NCBI GenBank assembly: GCA_964518955.1
Contig: CAZFHS010000015.1
Location: forward strand, 1 to 64,000
Reading direction: 5' to 3'
Origin: JBDGYW01 sp964518955
Lineage (GTDB): Bacteria; Gemmatimonadota; Gemmatimonadetes; Gemmatimonadales; GWC2-71-9
Length of the DNA stretch: 64,000 nucleotides
Part shown: one piece after another, positions 26,382 to 34,800 of the stretch
Numbering within the stretch: the first letter of the stretch is position 1
Layout: each line of letters begins with the position of its first letter
The notes under the pieces: model-generated
What the model was told of the DNA's origin: nothing
What the model saw: the letters and a program-made list of their open reading frames with translations, nothing else
The model's database searches: none
Translations under genes and position numbers: made by a program

Positions 26382-27919
26382 ACGTGAGATTCGAGTGGAA
26401 CTCGCCTGCCGCATTGTCGGGGCCAACGCTTCTCGAGAGAGTGGAATCCAGGTCGTTCCGCTTGGATCCTGATTTGAGGCCGGCTTTTCTCGCTCATGGA
26501 ACAGCCAAAGCCAACCTCGATCGGCTTTTCGCTGACGACGCCTTGTGTGTTACGACAGGGCAACAGCCGGGGCTCTTGACTGGTCCGCTTTACACTGTCT
26601 ACAAGGCGCTATCCGCCGCTGCGCTGGCGCGGCGCCTCGAGCAACTGCTCGACCGTCCCGTGGTACCAGTCTTCTGGGTGGCTGGCGACGATCATGATTT
26701 TGTGGAGGCGAATCACTGTTTCGTGCCTTCGGGATCGGGCGAGCTGGAACGGCTCGAATTGAGGGAACGAGATCCTGCAGCGGCATTGACGCCGATGTAC
26801 AGGGAACCGGTCGGCGACAATATCGATGCCATCTTGGAACGCCTGGAGGCAATCACGCCGGATACAGAGTTCCGGACGGGCATCTTCGAGTGGATACGGT
26901 CGCATTACACCCCGGAGGCGGACCTCTCATCTGCATTCGGTGGCTCTATCTCCGAGCTGCTGGCGAGGTTCGGCATCGTGGTGTTCTTCCCGACACACGT
27001 TTGGGCAAAACGCGCGATGGGGCGCTGGATAGTCGCTGCGCTGGAAAAGGCGAAACACCTAGATAGTGGCTTGATGGAGCGAGCGGAGGAGTTGAAGGCA
27101 CAAGGCAAGGCAATTCCGATCACCACAGGTGACGGAGCTACGACGATCCTCATCGAATCTGCGCTAGGGCGTGACCGCCTCCTGATAGATGGCAGCGGTT
27201 TCCGGACCCGCCGAGCCAACGAGAATTGGACTCTGGATTCCCTCGAGAGCCTCGTAGAAAACGATCCGCAGCGGTTCTCGCCCAACGTACTACTGCGCCC
27301 GGTGGTTGAAGCAGCGATCTTGCCCACTGTTTCGTACGTGGCTGGACCTGGAGAGCTGACCTATTTGCCGCAAGCTGCGCCGATATACACCGCGCTGGGA
27401 GTAGAACCCCAGACTCCTGTACCGAGGTGGACGGGTCGGGTAGTCGAAAACCGGACAGCCAAGATCCTGGACAAATACGCGATAGGCGTCGACGACCTGA
27501 AACTGCCCGAGGGGCAGCTCGAAGCCCGAGTTCTCAAGGACCAAATGCCCGCCGCCGCGACAGCTGCCCTAGGTGCGCTGAAAGAGACTCTTAGGCGGGA
27601 ATACGATCGGCTCGCGAAGGCTGCAGCCGGCATAGATGCAGCGTTGGGAAAACCGGTCGCGGCGGCTGAGCGTGGAGCATTACGCGACCTTGCCGGAGTG
27701 GAAAAACGAATCTCTCGCCACTTGAAACAGCAGAACGAAACCACTGTGCGACAGCTTGCCAACGCGCGAACCAGCCTCTTTCCGCTAGGTAAACCTCAGG
27801 AACGCGTCATCAACGTCTCCCATTTCCTCATTCGGTACGGAGATGATTTTCTCGACGCCGCCTTCGACAATTGCCTCCGATGGGCTGACACACTTGAAAC
27901 CGGTTCAGACGGGGCGTAG
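26378..27919 (+). CDS. bshC: Bacillithiol synthase BshC (cysteine-adding enzyme)
   Basis: 513 residues (B. subtilis BshC is 539). It joins cysteine to glucosaminyl-malate in the last step of bacillithiol synthesis. The family signature CVTTGQQPGLLTGPLYTVYK is at about residues 54-73, followed by PVFWVAGDDHDFVEANH. A coiled-coil stretch lies near residues 390-450. bshA and bshB are not in the window. Its presence indicates a bacillithiol-type redox buffer in this organism. Confidence 0.9.
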   Translation: MNVRFEWNSPAALSGPTLLERVESRSFRLDPDLRPAFLAHGTAKANLDRLFADDALCVTTGQQPGLLTGPLYTVYKALSAAALARRLEQLLDRPVVPVFWVAGDDHDFVEANHCFVPSGSGELERLELRERDPAAALTPMYREPVGDNIDAILERLEAITPDTEFRTGIFEWIRSHYTPEADLSSAFGGSISELLARFGIVVFFPTHVWAKRAMGRWIVAALEKAKHLDSGLMERAEELKAQGKAIPITTGDGATTILIESALGRDRLLIDGSGFRTRRANENWTLDSLESLVENDPQRFSPNVLLRPVVEAAILPTVSYVAGPGELTYLPQAAPIYTALGVEPQTPVPRWTGRVVENRTAKILDKYAIGVDDLKLPEGQLEARVLKDQMPAAATAALGALKETLRREYDRLAKAAAGIDAALGKPVAAAERGALRDLAGVEKRISRHLKQQNETTVRQLANARTSLFPLGKPQERVINVSHFLIRYGDDFLDAAFDNCLRWADTLETGSDGA

Positions 27920-27928
27920 AATCTTCTC

Positions 27929-28228
27929 ATGTTCTGGGTAATGGGGTTCATACTCGTTTTCGTCGCGCTGATGATCCCGACATTGGCAATCGTTCTCAAC
28001 TCGCCGGTAGTCAAAGGGTACTTTCACGGAACCGATCCGGTGAAGCTCGGGGAAGTCATCGACAGGGTACGGGCCATCGAAGACGAGCTTTCCCAAATGG
28101 CGGGGGAAATCGAGGCGCTTCAGAATGAAACTCAATTCGTGCAGCGACTCCTCGATGATCCGGATCGCACGGATATGAAGAAACAACTCGCTCCGCCGGA
28201 ACCTCCCCCTGGGACCTCTCCTGAGTAA
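27929..28228 (+). CDS. Small membrane protein with coiled coil, unknown function
   Basis: 99 residues. One N-terminal membrane segment (FWVMGFILVFVALMIPTLAIVL) is followed by a charged helical part (VIDRVRAIEDELSQMAGEIEALQNE) likely to be a coiled coil, and a proline-rich tail. It sits between bshC and murJ, 9 bases after the former and overlapping the inferred murJ start by 8. Size and layout resemble PspB/phage-shock-like small proteins but no family motif is recognised. Confidence 0.6.
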   Translation: MFWVMGFILVFVALMIPTLAIVLNSPVVKGYFHGTDPVKLGEVIDRVRAIEDELSQMAGEIEALQNETQFVQRLLDDPDRTDMKKQLAPPEPPPGTSPE

Positions 28229-29777
28229 CACTCACGCAGACCGCGCGCAGGGGCGAAACGTCGCTCGCGTCGGTGCCGGCATTCTTTTCACCCGAATTCT
28301 TGGCTTTGTTCGGGAACGCCTGTTCGCACATCATTTCGGCATCGGTGTCGAGGCGGATGCCTTCGGCGCTGCAATGAAGATCCCCAACGTCATCCGGAAT
28401 CTCCTGGGTGAAGGGACCCTATCCGCCTCATTCATACCAGTGTATGCAGGCATGATAGAGCGCGGCGAAACCGAAGACGCTCGTCGGCTGGCGGGTACGG
28501 TTGCGTCGATCCTCGTTCTTCTCACTGCGGGTGCCGCACTGCTGGGAATCGTTCTCGCACCTGTGATAACCGATATCGCCGCGCCGGGCTTTTCTGGCCC
28601 CCAGCGGGATCTGACGATCACGCTGGTGCGCATCATGTTCCCGATGTTTGGTGCGTTGATCCTCTCCGCGTGGTGTTTGGGCATCCTCAACACACACAGG
28701 AGGTTTTTCCTGTCGTATGCGGCGCCGTCGGTCTGGAACATCGCACAGATCGCGACGCTCATCGGGCTTGGCGCACACCTGCTGGGTACATCACTCGTCA
28801 TCGCGTTAGCGTGGGGTGCAGTCGTTGGAAGTGTTTTGCAGATAGCGATACAGCTACCGGTGGTGTTGCCTCTCGTTAGAGGGATGAGATGGGGGCTCAA
28901 CACAAAGATCGCTGGCGTTCGTCAGGTAATCAGGGCCTGGATACCTGTAGTATTCGGCGCCGGCGTCGTGCAGATATCGAGCGTGATCGACACACAACTC
29001 GCGTCGTTTCTGCCTTCGGGTTCGGTGGCTGCGCTGAGGTTCGCACAACTCATCGCCATTTTGCCCGTTTCACTGTTTGGCGTGGGAGTTGCCGCCGTGG
29101 CACTTCCGGAGCTGAGTCGCGACGCGGCGGGGGCATCGCACGATGCTCTGAGAAGCCGGCTTGCCGAAGGGCTTCGTCAGGTGGTGTTCTTCGTAATACC
29201 GTCGGCGTTTGCCTTTGCAGCAATTGGGTCGTCCTTGGTGGGAGCATTGTTCGAAACGGGAACCTTCGACAGCCGCGTTACCGAGCTCGTTGCGGGAGTG
29301 CTCGCAGCATACGCGATAGCGGTTCCCGCCCAGACGTCGATCAAACTGTTGGCCTCGGGTCACTACGCTCTCGGTGATACCAAGACACCGGTGCGCATCG
29401 CGATCCTAGCGGTCGTCGTCTCTGCCGCATCAGCCGTTGCTCTGATGCAGTATCTAGGTCCGGCGGGCATAGCGCTGGGTGCCGCGGTTGGCGCCTATCT
29501 GAACGTCACACTCAATTCGCTCATGCTCCGGCGCCGTTTGGGGTCATTTTTAGGCCGAGACGATGTGCGATCGTTTGTTGTGTCTGCCGTTGCAGCCGTC
29601 TTGGCCGTGTTCGCGGGAAGTGAAGTAGTGGCACTCTTGTCCGAATTCCATATCTGGATCGAGGCATCTGTTGGGATCGTTACGTTTGCGACCGTTTATG
29701 CCGTCGCGACTTTAGTATTCAAGCATCCCGAGGCGAAACGTTTGGCACAGTCGATGAGAGGCAGCGCGAGGCAGTAG
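28221..29777 (+). CDS. murJ: Lipid II flippase MurJ
   Basis: Polytopic membrane protein of the MurJ/MviN family that flips lipid II for peptidoglycan synthesis. The conserved N-terminus RILGFVRERLFAHHFG, then DAFGAAMKIPNVIRNLLGEG and SASFIPVY, is complete only if translation begins upstream of the first ATG (28374). The frame is open back to 28179 but contains no ATG, GTG or TTG; CTG at 28221 gives 518 residues, close to E. coli MurJ (511), and overlaps the preceding stop. The start codon is inferred; the family call is secure. Confidence 0.93.
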   Translation: MSNTHADRAQGRNVARVGAGILFTRILGFVRERLFAHHFGIGVEADAFGAAMKIPNVIRNLLGEGTLSASFIPVYAGMIERGETEDARRLAGTVASILVLLTAGAALLGIVLAPVITDIAAPGFSGPQRDLTITLVRIMFPMFGALILSAWCLGILNTHRRFFLSYAAPSVWNIAQIATLIGLGAHLLGTSLVIALAWGAVVGSVLQIAIQLPVVLPLVRGMRWGLNTKIAGVRQVIRAWIPVVFGAGVVQISSVIDTQLASFLPSGSVAALRFAQLIAILPVSLFGVGVAAVALPELSRDAAGASHDALRSRLAEGLRQVVFFVIPSAFAFAAIGSSLVGALFETGTFDSRVTELVAGVLAAYAIAVPAQTSIKLLASGHYALGDTKTPVRIAILAVVVSAASAVALMQYLGPAGIALGAAVGAYLNVTLNSLMLRRRLGSFLGRDDVRSFVVSAVAAVLAVFAGSEVVALLSEFHIWIEASVGIVTFATVYAVATLVFKHPEAKRLAQSMRGSARQ

Positions 29778-29786
29778 GAAGACGGT

Positions 29787-31610
29787 ATGCAGACGCATCC
29801 AGGGTCGGCTCTCGGCAACAAAGTCGCTTCTTCTCCTGACGTACCGGGGGTATACCTCTGGAAAGACCGTGAAGGCAAAGTGCTGTACGTTGGGAAAGCG
29901 AAACGCCTCCGCCAACGCCTGCGCAGCTACCTCACTACCGACCATACTCAGAGCCCAAAGCACCAGATGCTGCTCAGACTCATTGCTGACTTCGAGACCA
30001 TCGTAGTCAAATCTGAGCTTGAAGCTCTGTTGTTGGAAAACAACCTGATCAAAGAGCACCGCCCGCAATTCAACATTCAGCTCAGGGACGACAAGAGCTA
30101 CCCTCACGTTGCGGTAACTCTTGGAGAAACATTCCCGCGAGTCCTGGTGGTGCGACGCCTGGATATCCAAGGCGCTCGTTACTTCGGCCCGTACACCGAT
30201 GTAACCGTGCTGAGGCGCACTATCAGGACGATTCGCCGAGTATTCACGGTTCGGTCGTGCCACTATCGGCTGCCTGACGAAACGCCCGAGCGACCATGTC
30301 TCGACTATCAGATCGGAAGATGTCTGGCGCCGTGCGTGGGTTATCAGCAGCGAGCCCAGTATCGCGAGATGATCGATAACGTCATCGCCTTCTTGGAAGG
30401 GAAGACGGTCGATGTCAGAACTCGACTCAGGGAGAGCATGGAGCACGCGGCAGAGCGGTTGGATTTCGAACGCGCCGCCGAGATTCGAAACTCCCTGAAG
30501 TGGTTGGATCAGGTTGAAAAACCTCAGAGGGTTCAGTTCGTCGATGGTGGGGACGCCGATGCCATCGGATATGCGCGAGACGGAGACGATGCTGTAGGTG
30601 TGATGTTGCGAATTCGGAAGGGGAAGGTGGTGGCTTCCGAACATCGCTTTCTCAGTAACCTCGTCGAAGAACCCGACAATGCGATTTTGAGTGCATTTCT
30701 AGTGCAGCATTACGCGGCCGCAAGTGGTCGCGATACCAGAGCCGATCTTGCAGTACTCCCGTTCGCACCGGAGTCTCCGGAATCTGTCGCGGACTTGGTG
30801 CCAGAAACCGAGTTGGTGATTCCAACGAGGGGAACCCGGCGCCAGCTCGTGGAACTTGCGGATCAGAATGCTCGGAACCTGCTCGAGAGCTTCCGAATCG
30901 AGTCGCTCGAAACAGACGAACGCGCCGAAGATCCAGTGTACGCTCTAGGGCGGGATCTCAGTTTGACGACTTTGCCAAGGAACATCGTATGCGTGGACAT
31001 ATCCTCGAGCAGCCAGGCCCGCGACACGGTAGGTTCGTTGGTTTGGTTCGAGGCAGGGAGGCCCAAGAAGAGCGAGTACAGGCGTTTCAAGATCAAGGGT
31101 GAAGGGCAGCCAGACGACTACGCAGCAATTGAAGAGGTCGTGCGTCGTTACATGACTAGGCGTATCGAACAGGAGCGGCAACTGCCGGACCTCGTTGTCA
31201 TTGACGGTGGCAAAGGCCAATTGTCTTCCGCGAAGAAGGCCCTCGACGAGAGCAACCTGGATCAACTTCCGGTGGTGAGCTTGGCAAAGCGAGAGGAGGA
31301 GATCTTCTTTCCCGATCGCGCAGACAGCATCAGGCTGCCGCGGCGCGCGCCCTCGCTGAGACTGTTGCAACGGGCGAGGGACGAGGCGCACAGGTTCGCG
31401 GTGGCGTACACCCGCAAGCGGCGAAAGAAACGCACTCTCACATCCAAATTGCTCGAGATTCCAGGTGTAGGCGAAAAACGGCGTAGACTGTTGCTCGAGG
31501 CGTTCGGTAGTACTGCCGGTATCAGTTTGGCGAGCAAGGAAGAGATTGCCGCGCTCAACGGGTTTTCCATAGACCTAGCGGAACGCATTTTGGACCACCT
31601 GGGAGCGTGA
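29787..31610 (+). CDS. uvrC: Excinuclease ABC subunit C
   Basis: 607-residue nuclease that cuts DNA on both sides of UvrAB-marked lesions. GIY-YIG domain: GVYLWKDREGKVLYVGKAKRL near residues 25-45, with Glu in ELEALLLENNLIK. A UVR motif (MEHAAERLDFERAAEIRNSL) is near 215, the RNase H-like 5' nuclease domain contains CVDISSSSQARDTVG and VVIDGGKGQL, and helix-hairpin-helix repeats end the protein (IPGVGEKRRRLL). Length is normal. Confidence 0.96.
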   Translation: MQTHPGSALGNKVASSPDVPGVYLWKDREGKVLYVGKAKRLRQRLRSYLTTDHTQSPKHQMLLRLIADFETIVVKSELEALLLENNLIKEHRPQFNIQLRDDKSYPHVAVTLGETFPRVLVVRRLDIQGARYFGPYTDVTVLRRTIRTIRRVFTVRSCHYRLPDETPERPCLDYQIGRCLAPCVGYQQRAQYREMIDNVIAFLEGKTVDVRTRLRESMEHAAERLDFERAAEIRNSLKWLDQVEKPQRVQFVDGGDADAIGYARDGDDAVGVMLRIRKGKVVASEHRFLSNLVEEPDNAILSAFLVQHYAAASGRDTRADLAVLPFAPESPESVADLVPETELVIPTRGTRRQLVELADQNARNLLESFRIESLETDERAEDPVYALGRDLSLTTLPRNIVCVDISSSSQARDTVGSLVWFEAGRPKKSEYRRFKIKGEGQPDDYAAIEEVVRRYMTRRIEQERQLPDLVVIDGGKGQLSSAKKALDESNLDQLPVVSLAKREEEIFFPDRADSIRLPRRAPSLRLLQRARDEAHRFAVAYTRKRRKKRTLTSKLLEIPGVGEKRRRLLLEAFGSTAGISLASKEEIAALNGFSIDLAERILDHLGA

Positions 31611-31741
31611 TTGAACGCATTCGATTGAATTCGAATATTTGGGGGTTGGCAGAGCAGGTGAGCAGTGCCATTTTCAACGCCATTGCCGACTGGCTTTCTC
31701 AATAACGAACACCGATATTTGGAGGCGCGGTCACACTGACT

Positions 31742-32932
31742 TTGATCGCTATACTCGATCCCTTCGCAGGGATCTCCGGAGACATGACGCTTGGTGCGTT
31801 GGTGGATCTGGGCGGGGACGCCGCCTGGCTTCACGAGTTGCCCGCGCGTTTGGGGTTTTCGGATGTCTCAGTGAAAATCGAGAAGGTCAAGCGGTGTTCG
31901 TTGGCCGCCACGAAAGTCGATTTCGAGATCCCTCGTGACCACTCGGAATCAACTGGTGGACATCACCATGGTAGAACGGTAGCGAGGCTCAAGCAGCTGA
32001 TTCGAGAGGCGCCGCTGTCTGATACCGTGATCGAAAAGGCGACTGCTGCCTTTGACCTGGTAGGGGAGGCAGAAGGCAGGGCGCACGGAGTGCCAGCCGA
32101 TGACGTGCACTTGCATGAGGTCGGCGCGATCGATGCGGTGCTCGACATAGTCGGGTCGATTGAGGGGTTCGAACGGCTAGGGGTGAGTGGTGTCTATAAC
32201 CTTCCGGTCGCTATTGGAACCGGGTGGGCTAGTATGGCGCATGGTACGATGCCGGTACCAGCCGCAGCTACCGCTACCCTGCTTGAGGGCGTGACGGTGT
32301 CGTCAGGGCCGCCCGTGGAAGGCGAAGCGACGACGCCGACTGGTGCGACGCTGGTTCGAGTATTGTCCGAAGGGGCGCCGCCAGTTCGCTGGCGTGTGAA
32401 GCAGAACTCGTGGGGCGCTGGAGGGCGTGACCCGAAGAGTTACCCCAACGCGCTGAGGCTCATTCTTGCCGAGTTGGCAGAGGAAGCCGGCGAGGTGGAG
32501 ATTGTTGCAACTGAGATTGACGACCTCCGCCCGGAGTACGTGGAACCGCTGCGGCAGGCCATATTTGCTAAAGGCGCGCTGGATTGTGTGATCTGGCCGA
32601 CCCACGGTAAAAAGGGTAGAGTGAGCCTGCGTCTCGAAGCACTGGTGACGCGCGACGTAGCCGAAGATGTGATAGAGGCGCTGTTTGCGAACAGCACAAC
32701 CGCTGGAGTACGGCGCTGGCCGGCGCTCCGTAACACGTTGGTACGGCGTGAGTTCCGTGTGGAGCTTGAAGGTGCTTGTGGGGTATCAGTAAAAGTATGG
32801 GATGGGCCGGGCGGAACTCGGTTGAAAGCCGAATACGACGATGTTCTCAAAGCATCGGCGGAACTTGGACTCCCGGCCTTGGAGGTTGCTCGGCTGGCTG
32901 AACTGAAGGCCGAAGCACAATTGGACGGATAG
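31742..32932 (+). CDS. larC: LarC, nickel-pincer cofactor (NPN) cyclometallase
   Basis: 396-residue LarC. The N-terminal DPFAGISGDMTLGALVDLG is diagnostic, HHHG and the DVHLHEVGAIDAVLDIVG segment follow, and the C-terminal half contains IDDLRPEYVEPL. LarC inserts nickel into the pyridinium dithiocarboxylate cofactor used by lactate racemase and related enzymes. It starts at TTG. In Lactobacillus plantarum the gene is split by a programmed frameshift (LarC1/LarC2), but here it is one open frame. larA, larB and larE are absent from the window. Confidence 0.9.
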   Translation: MIAILDPFAGISGDMTLGALVDLGGDAAWLHELPARLGFSDVSVKIEKVKRCSLAATKVDFEIPRDHSESTGGHHHGRTVARLKQLIREAPLSDTVIEKATAAFDLVGEAEGRAHGVPADDVHLHEVGAIDAVLDIVGSIEGFERLGVSGVYNLPVAIGTGWASMAHGTMPVPAAATATLLEGVTVSSGPPVEGEATTPTGATLVRVLSEGAPPVRWRVKQNSWGAGGRDPKSYPNALRLILAELAEEAGEVEIVATEIDDLRPEYVEPLRQAIFAKGALDCVIWPTHGKKGRVSLRLEALVTRDVAEDVIEALFANSTTAGVRRWPALRNTLVRREFRVELEGACGVSVKVWDGPGGTRLKAEYDDVLKASAELGLPALEVARLAELKAEAQLDG

Positions 32933-32981
32933 ATTGTTATTTTTTTGATGCAACCATGACGATGTTGGAGAGGAGAGACTG

Positions 32982-34394
32982 ATGAATCTATTGACCGTCG
33001 GTGTTGGATGTGCCCTCGGTCTTGTGCTAGTTGCAGGGCAGCTCGAGGCCCAGGATCCTCCGGCGACTGAGGAATTCCGCGGGCCCGCCTGCGATCTAGA
33101 CATGGGGCATTTTCTCGTCAGGCAGGCAATGACCTACATGACGGGTGCGGTTGAGGAAGCTGATCCGGCTGCCAAAGAAACTCTGCTTCGTGACGCTCGA
33201 GTGAGCTTGATGGAGGCGGTCAACACCGACCAGGCCGAAAACCCATCGGTTTGGTACTTGCTGGGTCGGCACGGACTCCTCACTGGAGACTTCGTTGGCG
33301 CCGATTCTGCTTTTGGGCGTGTTGAATTGGTCATGCCACTTTGTGGTGATGATATCGAGTACTACCGGCACGCTACGTGGGTCACCCAGGTCAACAAAGG
33401 TATCGACCTGATGCAGCAGATCGATTACGACGGTGCGCTGGTGGAACTAGGTGGCGCCGCTTCGATTTGGAATGGTGCTAACGTAGCACTTTTCTATCTC
33501 GGCAGCATATACGCGGAGTATGGCGAGACCGATAGTGCACTGTACTATTTCAAGGAAGTGGTAGAGCTGGGCACTGCCGACACCTCGCGCGTCGAGAACT
33601 ACAATACGGCCGTCCAGAACATCGCGACGCTGTACCACATGATGGAAGATTGGGATTCTACGATAGTCTGGTACGAACGTGCCCAGGAGATCAATCCCGA
33701 GAATACAGATGTCGTGTTCGGACTCGCAGAAGCCTATGCCGAAAGCGGAGATTCCGAGCGTGCGTTCGCAATCTATGACGGACTGCTTGCGAACCCGGCT
33801 GAGATGAACTCGTTGGACCTGTTCAACGCAGGCGTGAAATTATTCAACGCCGATGAGTTCACGAGGGCAGCGAGGGCGTTCGTTGCAGGACTGGAGAGCA
33901 ACCCGTACCATCGTGACGCGCTTTACAACCTTTCCAATACCTATCTCGCCATGGCGAACGATGACGTGCGTCCGCAGGGTGACCGCGACAATGCGGTTTT
34001 GGAGATGAGTGGCATCGCTCAACGGTTGATTGAGGTCGATCCGCAGAATCGCGATCCTCGCCGGTTGCAGGCCGCTGCTCTCCAGCTAGCTGGAGATCCC
34101 GACGGTGCCGTCGCGGTAATGGATGAGATGAACGCGTTCGCGTACGAGGTTTCTGTAGACATTTCCAGGCCTATTGACGGTGGATATGAGCTTCACGGTA
34201 GACTCACCAACCTCGCGGACGGTGCGGAAACCACCACCGGTACTCTGACATTCGAGTTCATGAATGACGCTGGCGTAGTGGTCGGGTCCGATACAGTTGC
34301 GTCCGAGACGCTCGCGGCTGGAGCGTCGAGCAGGTTCTCGCTGGGCGTGGTTGGCGAAGGCATTGTTGCCTGGCGTTACACAGTCGGTTCCTGA
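32982..34394 (+). CDS. Secreted TPR protein
   Basis: 470 residues behind a strong GGAGAGGAGA ribosome site. A signal peptide ends near LEAQ (residue 24). Several TPR-like helix pairs run from about residue 50 to 370 (for example NVALFYLGSIYAEYGETDSALYYF and DVVFGLAEAYAESGDSERAFAIY). The last 85 residues form a beta-rich domain (LHGRLTNLADGAETTTGTLTFEF) of FxLYD type, common in secreted proteins. Protein-protein scaffolding in the periplasm is inferred. The stop lies 20 bases before the scaffold gap. Confidence 0.72.
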   Translation: MNLLTVGVGCALGLVLVAGQLEAQDPPATEEFRGPACDLDMGHFLVRQAMTYMTGAVEEADPAAKETLLRDARVSLMEAVNTDQAENPSVWYLLGRHGLLTGDFVGADSAFGRVELVMPLCGDDIEYYRHATWVTQVNKGIDLMQQIDYDGALVELGGAASIWNGANVALFYLGSIYAEYGETDSALYYFKEVVELGTADTSRVENYNTAVQNIATLYHMMEDWDSTIVWYERAQEINPENTDVVFGLAEAYAESGDSERAFAIYDGLLANPAEMNSLDLFNAGVKLFNADEFTRAARAFVAGLESNPYHRDALYNLSNTYLAMANDDVRPQGDRDNAVLEMSGIAQRLIEVDPQNRDPRRLQAAALQLAGDPDGAVAVMDEMNAFAYEVSVDISRPIDGGYELHGRLTNLADGAETTTGTLTFEFMNDAGVVVGSDTVASETLAAGASSRFSLGVVGEGIVAWRYTVGS

Positions 34395-34397
34395 TAT

Positions 34398-34531
34398 CGA
34401 AGTGCAGTGTTGACNNNNNNNNNNNNNNNNNNNNNNNNNNNNNNNNNNNNNNNNNNNNNNNNNNNNNNNNNNNNNNNNNNNNNNNNNNNNNNNNNNNNNN
34501 NNNNNNNNNNNNNNCGAAGTGCAGTGTTGAC
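34398..34531. repeat. 17-bp sequence duplicated on both sides of the scaffold gap
   Basis: The 17 bases CGAAGTGCAGTGTTGAC occur at 34398-34414, ending exactly where the N run begins, and again at 34515-34531, starting exactly where it ends. This is what overlapping contig ends look like when a scaffolder inserts Ns without merging them. Confidence 0.9.
34415..34514. other. Scaffold gap (100 N)
   Basis: Exactly 100 undetermined bases, the usual placeholder for a gap of unknown size. The flanking 17-bp duplication suggests the real gap may be zero or negative. Confidence 0.98.
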
Positions 34532-34534
34532 CTG

Positions 34535-34562
34535 AGGGCGAAGTAAAGCAATACTTCGCCCT
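34535..34562. other. Strong hairpin between scaffold gap and tRNA-Gly
   Basis: AGGGCGAAGTA (34535-34545) and TACTTCGCCCT (34552-34562) are perfect 11-bp arms around a 6-base loop. No T-run follows on either strand. It lies four bases before the tRNA and just after the assembly gap; it may be a terminator-like or processing structure, and it may be why assembly stopped here. Confidence 0.65.
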
Positions 34563-34566
34563 CTTC

Positions 34567-34638
<72 letters not shown>

Positions 34639-34645
34639 CTCGCAC

Positions 34646-34680
34646 AACCGCGTTCGATTCTCCAACGAGGGCGGTTTTTC
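34646..34680 (+). terminator. Putative terminator after tRNA-Gly
   Basis: AACCGC (34646-34651) pairs with GCGGTT (34671-34676), followed by a T-run (TTTTTC). The loop is long (19 bases), so strength is uncertain. Confidence 0.5.
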
Positions 34681-34800
34681 TTGCTTTGTAGCGTCTCCCT
34701 GACCTGACAATTAACTTCAAGCGGCTAACGTAAGTGTATTCGATGGACGAGGATCGAAATCGGCCCTCGTTCTTTTTGTCTTGTCAACCCGGTTCAGGTG

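Noticed and set aside
34398..34531. 17-bp direct repeats as target-site duplication of a mobile element hidden in the N run
   Set aside because: The copies abut the N run exactly at both ends, which fits contig-end overlap better; 17 bp is also long for a target duplication. It stays open until reads span the gap.
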